Shown piece by piece: positions 7,741 through 16,230 of a stretch of 64,000 nucleotides of DNA. The stretch lies in contig CAZXLD010000021.1 in NCBI GenBank assembly GCA_964641965.1, positions 14,311 through 78,310 of the forward strand, given 5' to 3'. The DNA comes from JAJDFU01 sp964641965. Lineage in GTDB: Bacteria > Bacteroidota > Bacteroidia > Chitinophagales > Saprospiraceae. The notes below the pieces were generated by a model, which saw only the letters and a program-made list of their open reading frames with translations, searched no databases and had not been told where the DNA came from. The translations under genes were made by a program, and so were the position numbers. Each line of letters opens with the position of its first letter. Position 1 is the stretch's first letter.

Positions 7741-10700
7741 TTAGGCCTTTGCTTTGGAGGCAGCTCTCGAGAAGGTGGCTTTCTTCTCTGGCGCTTTGCC
7801 CTTCAGGTCGCCACTCAGATCGCTCATAATCGGTGTAGCTACGAATATGGAAGAATAGGTACCAACAAGCACGCCTACCACCATTGCAAATGCAAATCCT
7901 TTGATGCTAGCACCACCAAAAAGGAACAGCACCACCATCACAAACAAGGTTGTCAAGGAGGTAATGATTGTACGACTCAGCGTACTATTAATTGCCATAT
8001 TGATAACCTCCTCCTTGCTTTTGGAGGTATAAATACCCAAAAATTCACGGATCCGGTCAAATACAACCACTGTATCATTGATAGAGTACCCTATCACAGT
8101 TAATATAGCTGCAATGAAGGCTTGATCGATCTCCATGGTAAAGGGTAAAATTCCATGAAAGGCGGCAAAAACCCCCAACACAATAATAGTGTCGTGAAAC
8201 AAAGCTGCTACCGCGCCAAGGCTGTACTGCCACTTATTAAATCGGATAAATATGTAAAGGAAGATGAGCAACAGGGCAAAAACTGCAGCTTCTACCGAAC
8301 TGGCTTTTATATCATCGGCAATAGTAGGTCCTACCTTGGCCGATGAGGTAATGTGGGTCCCCGTACCATCCGGGTCACTAAAATTATTCAGCTCCAATCC
8401 ACCCCCAACCAAGGTGTTGACTCCCTCGTGCAGTTTAACCATCACCTGGTTTGCTGCACTTTCATCGGTTTCATCAATCAGGTAATCCGTAACTACGTTG
8501 AAGGTGTTGGTACCAACGTCCACCGTTTTAACTGTAGGCGTACTTCCTTCAAAAGCATCCGTCAATACATCTCGAAGCTGTTGAGTAGAATATTCATCCT
8601 CAAAAACTACATTGTAAGAATATCCTCCTTTGAAATCAACCCCTAATTCAAAACCACGAATAGCAAAGGCAGCGATACTTAAGGCAATTAACGTAAGGGA
8701 AATCGTGTATGCAATCCTTCGCTTACCCAACCAATCCACGTTTAAGTTGGCCAGCGTATTCTGGGACCATCCGGTACTGAAGGTAATGGCACGTCCTTTG
8801 GAGGTCCACCATTCTATGATCAATCGGCCTACTAGAACTGCTGTAAACAGGGAGGAAAGCACACCAACAATCAATACGACAGCAAAACCCTTAATTGGAC
8901 CAAGTCCGAAATAAGCTAGGACTATAGCTGTCAGGATAGTGGTTACATTGGCATCAATAATTGCAGAATAGGAATTCTTAAAGCCATCCTGAATCGCTGC
9001 AAGCAAGCCTTTACCATCTCTAAGTTCCTCTCGCACCCGCTCGAAAATGATCACGTTGGCGTCTACTGCCATACCGATCGTCAACACCAGACCGGCTATT
9101 CCAGGGAGGGTCAATACGGTACCCAGTGAAGCCAGGGCGCCGAGAATAAAAAACATATTCAGGAATAGGGCGATGATCGATACGATCCCCGCTCCTCCGT
9201 AATACAGGATCATAAATACGAAAACCAACGCAAAACCAATACCCAGGGCCCAATACGACCGGTTGATATTGTCCTGCCCCAGTGAAGGGCCAACCACACT
9301 TTCTTGAATAATTCGGGTCTCTGCAGGCAGTTTCCCGACTTGCAGGATGCTGGATAGGTCTTCCGCTTCCTGAATATTGAAACTCCCCGAAATTTGTGAA
9401 CTTCCGTTTAGGATCGGTTCATTTACACCGGGAGCAGAAACGACAGATTCGTCAAGGAGAATGGCAATCTCCCGATTGTTATCCTGAGCAGCGGTAGTAG
9501 TCATTTGTCCCCAGATCTGAGCCCCTCTTTCATCCATGGAGAGACTTACCGCAGGTTCTCCGGAGAGTGGGTCCGGTTGTGCATTTGCCGTGATAACATG
9601 TTCACCGGTTAAAGGCGGATCATTGGAGGTCCGTTCCTTCCGGATCATGTACAACTGGTACAAATCGGTAAGTTCACCGGTTTCAAAGTCTTTGATTGGG
9701 CTGCGAGACCACTTAAATTCCAGGTTTGGCGGGAATATGCTTTTCACCTCCGGCTGCCCCAATATTTCATCAATGCGATTGCGTTTGTTTTTTTCAGCTA
9801 CACCAATCACAGCCAAGCTGTAATTCCCAGAATTGGGAGAGAGTAGTTCAAACAATCCGCCTTGCCCGGCTGTGTTCTCCGCATAAATCGGGCGGGTAGA
9901 ATCTACTCGGGTAGTATCGATATTACCCAGACTATCAGTGGGGTTTTCATAACCAGTGATCTCGGGTTCCAGGGAACCTCCCATCAAGGCCGTAGCGCGT
10001 TCGTTAGCTGCTACCAGTGCATCCTGAATACCTGGATCGGTAACCCGAAATACATTCCAGAATTCCAATTTAGCGGCTGCCTGCAGGAAAGTCCGTGCTC
10101 GCTCGGGGTTATCAATACCAGGCAATTCCACCACGATCAAGTCCCTGGCTTCATCCAGGGAAACGTTCGGCTGGGTTACCCCAAGCTGGTCAATCCGTTT
10201 TTTCAACAGATTGAAGGTCAAATTTACCGTTTCGTTTGCCTTTTGGCGAATCAATCGGATAACCTCTCCATCGGAAGATTCAAAGTTGAGATCCTGACGA
10301 AGAGCTTCATTCCGAAGAAAGATAGGCGCCAGTTGTTTGCCTTCAGCCAGTTCACCCCAGGATTCCGCAAACAGACTCACGTAGTCGGTAGTGGCATCGC
10401 GTTGCTTTGCAGTGGCACTTTCCAAAGCGGCCAGGAAGGTCGCGTCGGTGCTTTCGTCAGCCAGGGAAATTATCAACCCTCTCAGGTCCACCTGGAGTAC
10501 GACATTCATGCCTCCTTTAAGATCCAGCCCCAATGCCAATTGCTGTCCCTTGAGTTCTTGATAGGTGTATGATTTCAGGAGTGGTATGGACAATATTTCC
10601 TCGGTTGACATACTGTCGAGATACTCCGTGACACGTTGCTTATAAGCTACCTTTTGTTGATCCTCGGGCAGGTTAACAGTCATTGCCGCCGCAAAATCGT

Positions 10701-10806
10701 CGGCATCCCGTTCTACTTTTTGGGTTGGCAGAATGAGAAAGTACTGCCATAGGGTGACCAGGGTGAGGATCACAAGGAACGTCCGCACAAATCCTTTTCC
10801 TTGCAT
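7741..10806 (-). CDS. secDF: Protein translocase subunit SecDF (fused)
   Basis: A 1021-residue fusion of SecD and SecF, the proton-driven accessory of the SecYEG translocon, as is usual in Bacteroidota. The SecD half has the N-terminal membrane anchor, the large P1 periplasmic domain, the motif LGLDLKGGMNVVLQVD, and the transmembrane block with AGLVLTIGMAVDANVIIFERVREELRDG. The SecF half begins near GFELGVDFKGGYSYNVVFED and has IGYSINDTVVVFDRIRE. Length and both halves are intact. A good strand-specific terminator follows, and a TATATTTG promoter-like element lies about 120 bp upstream. Confidence 0.97.
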   Translation of the reverse strand: MQGKGFVRTFLVILTLVTLWQYFLILPTQKVERDADDFAAAMTVNLPEDQQKVAYKQRVTEYLDSMSTEEILSIPLLKSYTYQELKGQQLALGLDLKGGMNVVLQVDLRGLIISLADESTDATFLAALESATAKQRDATTDYVSLFAESWGELAEGKQLAPIFLRNEALRQDLNFESSDGEVIRLIRQKANETVNLTFNLLKKRIDQLGVTQPNVSLDEARDLIVVELPGIDNPERARTFLQAAAKLEFWNVFRVTDPGIQDALVAANERATALMGGSLEPEITGYENPTDSLGNIDTTRVDSTRPIYAENTAGQGGLFELLSPNSGNYSLAVIGVAEKNKRNRIDEILGQPEVKSIFPPNLEFKWSRSPIKDFETGELTDLYQLYMIRKERTSNDPPLTGEHVITANAQPDPLSGEPAVSLSMDERGAQIWGQMTTTAAQDNNREIAILLDESVVSAPGVNEPILNGSSQISGSFNIQEAEDLSSILQVGKLPAETRIIQESVVGPSLGQDNINRSYWALGIGFALVFVFMILYYGGAGIVSIIALFLNMFFILGALASLGTVLTLPGIAGLVLTIGMAVDANVIIFERVREELRDGKGLLAAIQDGFKNSYSAIIDANVTTILTAIVLAYFGLGPIKGFAVVLIVGVLSSLFTAVLVGRLIIEWWTSKGRAITFSTGWSQNTLANLNVDWLGKRRIAYTISLTLIALSIAAFAIRGFELGVDFKGGYSYNVVFEDEYSTQQLRDVLTDAFEGSTPTVKTVDVGTNTFNVVTDYLIDETDESAANQVMVKLHEGVNTLVGGGLELNNFSDPDGTGTHITSSAKVGPTIADDIKASSVEAAVFALLLIFLYIFIRFNKWQYSLGAVAALFHDTIIVLGVFAAFHGILPFTMEIDQAFIAAILTVIGYSINDTVVVFDRIREFLGIYTSKSKEEVINMAINSTLSRTIITSLTTLFVMVVLFLFGGASIKGFAFAMVVGVLVGTYSSIFVATPIMSDLSGDLKGKAPEKKATFSRAASKAKA

Positions 10807-10925
10807 AACGCCAATCGTTCTTTAAGATGATACTGTTGATTGAAAATAGGCTATCCCGAGGGCTAACGTTCAGAGAATCAATTTAAAGTATTAACTATAA
10901 ACCTATCCCTGGGATAAAAACTCCG

Positions 10926-10933
10926 CAAATATA
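10926..10933 (-). promoter_or_regulatory. Candidate promoter -7 element for secDF
   Basis: On the minus strand this reads TATATTTG, matching the Bacteroidota -7 consensus TAnnTTTG. A TTTG lies 23 bp further upstream, slightly more than the usual 19-21 bp spacing. It would give a leader of roughly 110 nt for secDF. Confidence 0.35.
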
Positions 10934-11014
10934 AAAACCTTTTAGTCCTTTTGAGCCAAAGCTCTGCCAAAGGGCAGCTCTGTTGCTAAAGAAATGAAGA
11001 TTTGGGGTATGCGT

Positions 11015-11048
11015 TTTGCAATAGTACAGGTGGATGTGGCTATATTGA
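11015..11048 (+). promoter_or_regulatory. Candidate promoter for kbp
   Basis: TTTG at 11015-11018 and TATATTGA at 11041-11048 resemble the -33 and -7 elements of this phylum, with 22 bp between. Transcription would begin near 11055, about 19 nt before the ATG at 11074. This agrees with the homology-based choice of that start over the upstream ATG at 11002. Confidence 0.35.
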
Positions 11049-11073
11049 GCGCTCATCAAAAAACCTTAGACCT

Positions 11074-11535
11074 ATGGGATTATTTTCCTTTATCAAAGAT
11101 GCCGGCGCCAAGATTTTCGGCGGAGGAGGCAAATCAGCAGAAGAAGAAAAGAAGGAAAAGATCCAACAGCTTTACGATGTGGTTAATGACCTGGCCCTAG
11201 CTGTTGAGCATCTTCAAATTGACCTGAACGAGGATACGGTGATTGTAAGCGGTAAGGTAGAGAACCAGGCAGAAAAAGAAAAAGTGATTCTGGCATTGGG
11301 TAATGTAAATGGCGTTGCCCAGGTGGATGACCGTATAGAAGTAGAAAAGCAGGAACCGGAGGCCGTATTTTACGAAGTTGTTTCCGGCGACTCCTTATCC
11401 AAAATCGCCAAAGCGCATTACGGAGACCCTATGAAATACCCTGTCATTTTCGAAGCCAATAAACCGATGCTGAAGGATCCGAATCTGATTTATCCGGGTC
11501 AGATGCTTCGTATCCCTCCTATTGAAGGGGCCTAA
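11074..11535 (+). CDS. kbp: Potassium-binding BON-LysM protein Kbp (YgaU)
   Basis: A 153-residue soluble protein. The start at 11074 gives MGLFSFIKDAGAKIF, nearly the same N terminus as E. coli Kbp; a longer frame from 11002 adds 24 unrelated residues and was rejected. Residues about 30-90 form a BON domain (VIVSGKVENQAEKEKVILAL) and about 99-148 a LysM domain (VVSGDSLSKIAKAHYGDP, then IFEANKPMLKDPNLIYPGQ). E. coli Kbp is a cytoplasmic potassium-binding sensor protein, and the same role is likely here. It is monocistronic and followed by a strong terminator. Confidence 0.93.
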   Translation: MGLFSFIKDAGAKIFGGGGKSAEEEKKEKIQQLYDVVNDLALAVEHLQIDLNEDTVIVSGKVENQAEKEKVILALGNVNGVAQVDDRIEVEKQEPEAVFYEVVSGDSLSKIAKAHYGDPMKYPVIFEANKPMLKDPNLIYPGQMLRIPPIEGA

Positions 11536-11557
11536 TTTAGCAATTCCCAAAAACAGG

Positions 11558-11594
11558 AATGCCTGACGACCTTTGGGTCATCAGGCATTTTTTA
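11558..11594 (+). terminator. Rho-independent terminator after kbp
   Basis: AATGCCTGA (11558-11566) pairs with TCAGGCATT (11581-11589), with a further GACC/GGTC stem inside, and six T follow. It separates kbp from the convergent molybdenum hydroxylase gene, whose stop is 15 bp beyond. Confidence 0.85.
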
Positions 11595-11608
11595 TGGAGT
11601 ACGCGTGG

Positions 11609-13804
11609 TTAACCCACTAATTTACCCTGACCAACAAAGGGTTGGTCGTACAAGCGTTCTCCGGTAGCTTTGTATAATGCATTTGCCAGTGCTGCTGCAA
11701 CTGGTGGCAGCGAAGGTTCACCCAGTCCAGTCGGGTCGATCCCGTTATCCACAAAGAAGACTTCAATGGACTCCGGTGCCTCCCGGTGACGAATCAGCCG
11801 ATACTGGTGGAAATTATTTTGTTCGGGCACGCCGTCTTTAAAGGTTAAGGCGCTGTACATAGCATGACCAATACCGTCTACGATCCCTCCCTCGATCTGA
11901 TTCTTGGCGGCATCCGGGTTCACTACAATACCACAATCCACTGCACACCATACCTTTTTGATCTTCGGCTTTCCCTCTTCCATGGCAAGGTCTACCACTT
12001 GAGCCACATAGGAATTATGGCAATAATAGGCAGATACCCCCCGGTAGATACCAGCTGTTTCTTTACCCCAATTGGACTTTTCACGGACCAATTTCAATAC
12101 GCCAGCATAGCGTTCTGGATCGTAATCATTTTCCTCGCCCACTGGGTTTTGGATGGCTCGATCAAACAGCTCCAATCGAAATTCGATTGGGTCTTTCCCT
12201 GCTGCTTCAGCCACTTCATCCAAAAAGCATTGTTCCGCAATAGCCATAAAATGGGAACGAGGGGCACGCCAGGCCCCGGTGGTGATATTGGATTCCAGTT
12301 CGAACGATTCTGCCTGGTAGTGGTCAACTGCACCTGCTGGAAACCGATCGGGGAAAATAGCTCCGGTATTGGTACCCCCTCCTTTAAGGTGGAAAGCTGC
12401 CAAATTTCCATCGGTATCCAAGCCAGCCTTGTATTCTACCCGATACGCCGGACGATAGGTTCCCTGTGTCATGTCGTCTTCCCGAGAGTAAATAAGCTTC
12501 ACCGGAGCCCCCATCTTTTGGGAGATTACTGCTGCCTCCCGTCCAAAATTACCATACAATCGACGACCAAAGCCTCCCCCCTGTCGGGTCATCATGACCT
12601 CAACCTGTTTTTCCTCCATACCAAGCAATTTGGCAGTATCGCGGCGAAGACGCTCCGGCGTTTGGATGGGCCCAAGCAACTCCGCCTTATCGGTAGTCAC
12701 ATGGGCAAAAAAGTTCATTGGCTCCATAGTATTATGCGCCATAATAGGTGCGGTATACACCCGTTCGATCACCTGATCGGCCTGTCGAAGGGCGGCTTCG
12801 GGGTTACCATCCCTTCGATCATCATCTTCGTCTAATCTGGATTTGGAGCCCGACATCAAGCTGGCTAACCCTTTTTCGTAATCTGCAGTACTCATCAGGG
12901 TTTCAGCGGGCTCCCATTCAATGTGTAGAGCCTCTTTTGCTTGCATGACTTCCCAGGTAGTGTGGCCTACTATGGCCACCATGTCATCTGCCGGTTGAGG
13001 TTCATCCTCTTCTGGAGGATTGGCATTGAAGGTGAACACCTTTTCAATACCCGGCATGGCTTCAGCAGCAGCGGCATCAACTGATTTAAGCCGCATTCCG
13101 AAGGCCGGAGCATGTGTGTGCATGGCGATCAGCATCCCTTCCCGGTTTACATCTAGTCCAAAAAGGGGCTGGCCGGTTACAATATTTTGTCCATCGACGT
13201 TCTTTCGGCTGGTACCGATTATTTTGAAGGATTTTGGATCCTTGAGTTCGACTTCTTCCGGCACCTCCAAAGTAGAAGCAACTGTAGCCAATTCACCATA
13301 TCCGGCAGATTTTCCAGACGAGGCGTGTATCACCTTACCATCCGCCGTAGTCAATTCGCTCACGGATACTTCCCATTGCTGTGCAGCTGCTTCCATCAAC
13401 ATGCGGCGAGCAGTAGCCCCAGCCATACGAAGCCCATTCCAGCCCTGCCGAATCGATTGACTTCCTCCAGCTACCTGGCGACGGTATCTTTCGGTATCCA
13501 AAGGGGCTTGTTCGACCACTACATCCTCCCAGGCAACATCGAGCTCCTCCGCAACGATCATGGGCATGGAAGTTTTCACATTTTGCCCAATCTCCGGATT
13601 TGGAGAATAGATGGTGACCACCCCATTATTTCCAATTTTTAAAAAGGCATTGATATCAAACCAATCGTCCGGCATAGATGCAAGCTCTGCCTCTTCGGCC
13701 GTGCACGAAGCCAGCCAACTGAAGCCGAGAACGAAACCACCTCCAGCGACTGCAGATCGTCTGAGAAAGGATCTTCTATTATAGGTTGTTTTTATTAGTG
13801 TCAT
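11609..13804 (-). CDS. Molybdopterin-binding aldehyde/isoquinoline oxidoreductase, large subunit (IorB-like)
   Basis: A 731-residue protein of the xanthine oxidase family large subunit, in the form exported by Tat. The start at 13804 gives a twin-arginine signal, NRRSFLRRSAVAGGGFVLG; the longer frame from 13834 adds 10 residues. The signal ends in LASC, which could also be a lipobox. Later landmarks are the TRQGGGFGRRLYGNFGREA glycine block of the Mo-cofactor site and the C-terminal GLGEPSLPPVAAALANAL stretch with the conserved catalytic Glu. The partner 2Fe-2S subunit is directly upstream on the same strand. Such pairs oxidise N-heterocycles or aldehydes in the periplasm; the substrate is unknown. 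Confidence 0.9.
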   Translation of the reverse strand: MTLIKTTYNRRSFLRRSAVAGGGFVLGFSWLASCTAEEAELASMPDDWFDINAFLKIGNNGVVTIYSPNPEIGQNVKTSMPMIVAEELDVAWEDVVVEQAPLDTERYRRQVAGGSQSIRQGWNGLRMAGATARRMLMEAAAQQWEVSVSELTTADGKVIHASSGKSAGYGELATVASTLEVPEEVELKDPKSFKIIGTSRKNVDGQNIVTGQPLFGLDVNREGMLIAMHTHAPAFGMRLKSVDAAAAEAMPGIEKVFTFNANPPEEDEPQPADDMVAIVGHTTWEVMQAKEALHIEWEPAETLMSTADYEKGLASLMSGSKSRLDEDDDRRDGNPEAALRQADQVIERVYTAPIMAHNTMEPMNFFAHVTTDKAELLGPIQTPERLRRDTAKLLGMEEKQVEVMMTRQGGGFGRRLYGNFGREAAVISQKMGAPVKLIYSREDDMTQGTYRPAYRVEYKAGLDTDGNLAAFHLKGGGTNTGAIFPDRFPAGAVDHYQAESFELESNITTGAWRAPRSHFMAIAEQCFLDEVAEAAGKDPIEFRLELFDRAIQNPVGEENDYDPERYAGVLKLVREKSNWGKETAGIYRGVSAYYCHNSYVAQVVDLAMEEGKPKIKKVWCAVDCGIVVNPDAAKNQIEGGIVDGIGHAMYSALTFKDGVPEQNNFHQYRLIRHREAPESIEVFFVDNGIDPTGLGEPSLPPVAAALANALYKATGERLYDQPFVGQGKLVG

Positions 13805-13850
13805 GACTGTTTTTTCTGATGGATGAAAGAACAAATGGACCCGGCTTTTC

Positions 13851-14309
13851 CTAGCCCAGTTCTGCTGCCGTTTTAACTGCTGCCTTTATGCGTGTATAGG
13901 TACCACACCGGCAAATATTTCCGTTCATTGCAGCATCAATAGCAGCATCTGATGGTTTCGGGTTTTCTTTCAATAAAGCAGCTGCACTCATGATTTGTCC
14001 AGCCTGGCAATAGCCACATTGAGGCACATCATGCTCAAGCCAGGCTTGTTGAACGGGATGGTCGCCCTTCTCGGAAAGACCTTCAATAGTCGTTACTTTT
14101 TGGGTACCTACTGCAGACACTGGAATAGAACAAGACCGTACGGCCGTTCCATCCAGATGAATCGTACAGGCTCCGCATTGAGCGATCCCGCAACCGTATT
14201 TGGTTCCTACCAACTTGAGGTGGTCCCGAAGCACCCACAAAATAGGTGTACTGGGGTCCACATCTACCTGATGCTGATTCCCGTTCACAGAGAGATTGAA
14301 AGTGGCCAT
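13851..14309 (-). CDS. 2Fe-2S subunit of molybdenum hydroxylase (IorA-like)
   Basis: A complete 152-residue small subunit. It has a plant-type ferredoxin cluster (Cys40, 45, 48 and 60 in YGCGIAQCGACTIHLDG and after) and the second helical 2Fe-2S domain (Cys98 and 101 in CGYC, Cys133 and 135 in ICRCG). It lacks its own signal peptide, so it presumably travels with the Tat-targeted large subunit encoded 46 bp downstream. It is divergent from a c-type cytochrome gene that could accept its electrons. Confidence 0.93.
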   Translation of the reverse strand: MATFNLSVNGNQHQVDVDPSTPILWVLRDHLKLVGTKYGCGIAQCGACTIHLDGTAVRSCSIPVSAVGTQKVTTIEGLSEKGDHPVQQAWLEHDVPQCGYCQAGQIMSAAALLKENPKPSDAAIDAAMNGNICRCGTYTRIKAAVKTAAELG

Positions 14310-14575
14310 GAAGTGTATTTGTAATAGACGTTCTGGAAAATTCTATAGAGACCATCAAGATAGCTTATCCCTATGAATTTTTCTAGCTGATAGCCTTTAC
14401 ACGCATCTAGTGAACAAGCTATTATAGATCAATTTTAAGGATTGACATCCCGGCTAATCCAGGAATATCGGTATTGATGAAGTTGCGTACATGTATTGAT
14501 TGGAGTCATTGCAATTAAATGAGAATCGGATTATCCTGTATTCGATGAATTCCGTTTAATCAAATCCTGTAACCT

Positions 14576-15064
14576 ATGAAAACGCCAATTTCAATTCGCA
14601 ACACTTTACCAATCAACCCAAAGCAGTTTAGGCTAGCGCTGGGATGTACACTTTTATTTGTACTGCTTGCAGCCGGCTGCGTGCAACAATCTCGCGGTTT
14701 TGTATTACCGGAAGGAGATATCGCTCAGGGAAAACTCCTTTTTGAGACGTTGAGTTGTAATCAATGTCATACCATTTCAGACATTCAATGGGCTGGTACA
14801 GAAGGTAATCCACACATTCAATTGGGAGGTGAGGTCACGACCATAAAAACCTATGGCGAACTGGTCACTTCAGTTATCAATCCTTCTCATAAAATCGCCG
14901 CTGCCTATCAACGGGAGATTCCAAAAGAAGTAACCAAATCACCCATGGAAGCCTATTCTTATAACGAAGTAATGACGGTAGAGGAACTAACCAACATCGT
15001 TACTTTTTTGCAGTCTGAATATAAGGTGGTTACTCCTGAGGATTATTATTATACCGGTAGGTGA
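14576..15064 (+). CDS. Mono-heme c-type cytochrome lipoprotein
   Basis: The 162-residue protein has a signal ending in LLAAGC (lipidated Cys at about residue 35) and one haem-binding CNQCH motif near residue 60, in GKLLFETLSCNQCHTI. A later Met in SPMEAYSYNEVM is a candidate axial ligand. It is divergent from the IorAB-type molybdenum hydroxylase across a 266-bp gap, an arrangement that suits a periplasmic electron acceptor for that enzyme (inference). The 266-bp gap holds no gene I can support. Confidence 0.85.
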   Translation: MKTPISIRNTLPINPKQFRLALGCTLLFVLLAAGCVQQSRGFVLPEGDIAQGKLLFETLSCNQCHTISDIQWAGTEGNPHIQLGGEVTTIKTYGELVTSVINPSHKIAAAYQREIPKEVTKSPMEAYSYNEVMTVEELTNIVTFLQSEYKVVTPEDYYYTGR

Positions 15065-15098
15065 TCAATGGTAAGCCAGGAGGAACTGGTTCAAAGGA

Positions 15099-15206
15099 TT
15101 GGCCATTCTGGGTACTATTCTCGAAATCTTCCTCTCTTTTGGATTATCTGCATTCCTCATTTGGAATAAGTTCCCCATTGATCTAATGCCAAATCCGGGC
15201 GAATAA
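15099..15206 (+). CDS. Possible mini membrane protein without ATG start
   Basis: In the frame open from 15075 to the TAA at 15204-15206 the translation reads like a genuine single-pass membrane peptide: a hydrophobic stretch of about 25 residues (LAILGTILEIFLSFG and on) followed by a short hydrophilic tail, IDLMPNPGE. No ATG is available; TTG at 15099 is the only plausible start and would give 35 residues. A terminator hairpin follows 25 bp after the stop and the cytochrome gene ends just upstream, so it would be the last gene of that operon. It could instead be the tail of a decayed gene. Confidence 0.4.
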   Translation: MAILGTILEIFLSFGLSAFLIWNKFPIDLMPNPGE

Positions 15207-15230
15207 TCCAAATCAACCATCCATGGTTCT

Positions 15231-15270
15231 AAAAGGAGCGACTCGTAAAATCGAATTCCGCTCCTTTTCT
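15231..15270 (+). terminator. Terminator of the cytochrome transcript
   Basis: AAAAGGAGCG (15231-15240) pairs exactly with CGCTCCTTTT (15259-15268), with TCG/CGA pairing inside the loop and the T run built into the 3' arm. It ends the plus-strand transcript of the cytochrome and the possible mini membrane protein. Confidence 0.7.
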
Positions 15271-15333
15271 TCATCCCAAGGTCCACTCCTTCGCTTCCCT
15301 CCGATATAGAAAATTCCTTGTTTTGACGCATCG

Positions 15334-15429
15334 TTTGACTCAAATTTTATAGGATTTGATTCAAATCTTATAGGATAGAAAAAGCATACCTGAAAAGGGT
15401 TCCAAACTTTATAGGAATCGGTTCAAACG
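15334..15429. repeat. Tandem 21-bp operator-like repeats
   Basis: Two adjacent 21-bp units, 15334-15354 and 15355-15375, share the form TTTGAnTCAAATnTTATAGGA. A diverged third unit lies at 15396-15416 (AGGGTTCCAAACTTTATAGGA), 41 bp further on, and a partial fourth, GGTTCAAAC, near 15420-15428. The junction of units 1 and 2 contains the palindrome GATTTGAtTCAAATC. Spacing of two and about four helical turns suggests cooperative protein binding. The array lies 130-220 bp upstream of the TonB-C domain gene. Confidence 0.6.
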
Positions 15430-15556
15430 TAACATTTCCGGTTGGTTTTCAGGCCTTTCTTTGTGGCATCAGGAAAGTCAAACCACATGCCTGTATGAAT
15501 TGGCAAATGGGGAAACTCCTGAAGAAACCATTTTCTGAATCTTAAAACCACAAAAA

Positions 15557-15970
15557 ATGAAAGTGAAAACATTATGGGTGATCCCTGTGCTATTAATGAC
15601 AATCACCCTATCTGCAAATGCTCAATTAGCCGTTAATGAATCCAGCTCGGAAACCACCCTGGAAAATCGGGCCTTTATACCGGCTACCTTCCCGGGAGGT
15701 CAGGAAGCGATGGTATCCTTCATTCAAGAGCACCTGAAATACCCTCAGGAAGCTTACGATCTTGGAATAGAAGGAAAAGTTCGTGTCGTTTTTACAGTCA
15801 TGCCCGATGGAAGTATTGCAAACCCAAGCATTAAAAAAAGCCTGGGATATGGTTGCGATGAAGAAGTAATTCGGGTGGTAAGCCAGATGCCAAAATGGAA
15901 TCCCAAATTATTGAACTTCAAACCTACACGTGCTCGGATGGAGCTCAATGTTGTCTTCGACTTGTACTGA
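15557..15970 (+). CDS. Secreted TonB C-terminal domain protein
   Basis: A 137-residue protein with a signal peptide (ending SANAQ, about residue 22) followed by one TonB C-terminal-like domain (about 42-137): FPGGQEAMVSFIQEHLKYP, GKVRVVFTVMPDGSI, then a CDEEVIRVVSQMPKWNP helix. It lacks the transmembrane anchor and proline-rich linker of true energy-transducing TonB, so it is a free periplasmic domain protein of unknown role, common in Bacteroidota. The tandem 21-bp repeats lie upstream and a strong terminator downstream. Confidence 0.85.
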   Translation: MKVKTLWVIPVLLMTITLSANAQLAVNESSSETTLENRAFIPATFPGGQEAMVSFIQEHLKYPQEAYDLGIEGKVRVVFTVMPDGSIANPSIKKSLGYGCDEEVIRVVSQMPKWNPKLLNFKPTRARMELNVVFDLY

Positions 15971-16079
15971 TGCCTTCTAGCCTGACAATGAAAATCATCT
16001 TATTTATGCATCTTGATCTTTTGTTGTCAACCTTACAATGGCTTTGCTAAAGCTGGGTTTGTAAATGACCCGATTGTTG

Positions 16080-16112
16080 AGCCTTCCCAATGTTTTGGGA
16101 AGGCTTTTTTAT
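16080..16112 (+). terminator. Rho-independent terminator
   Basis: An 11-bp perfect stem, AGCCTTCCCAA with TTGGGAAGGCT, closes a 4-nt loop (16080-16105) and is followed by at least six T. It terminates the TonB-C domain gene, which ends 110 bp upstream. Confidence 0.9.
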
Positions 16113-16230
16113 TGTCTCTTTCCTTGAATTCGGGGTTGGATGACTAACCTTTTATAATCTGGTTTAAATTAGGGGGGTTCTTAGCCCAAGTTTTAGCAAA
16201 TAGAATCAAATTGAACAACTCAAATCGAAT

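Noticed and set aside
9862..10572. A 236-codon plus-strand frame opposite secDF
   Set aside because: It is antisense to a fully conserved secDF; its translation has no recognisable pattern and it has no separate promoter or context.
11864..12835. A 323-codon plus-strand frame opposite the molybdenum hydroxylase
   Set aside because: The opposite strand encodes a well-conserved large subunit; the long frame is a by-product of its codon use.
15065..15343. A 92-codon minus-strand reading frame between the cytochrome and the TonB-C domain gene
   Set aside because: It overlaps the terminator hairpin at 15231-15270 and the likely plus-strand mini membrane peptide, and its translation shows no domain, signal or membrane pattern.
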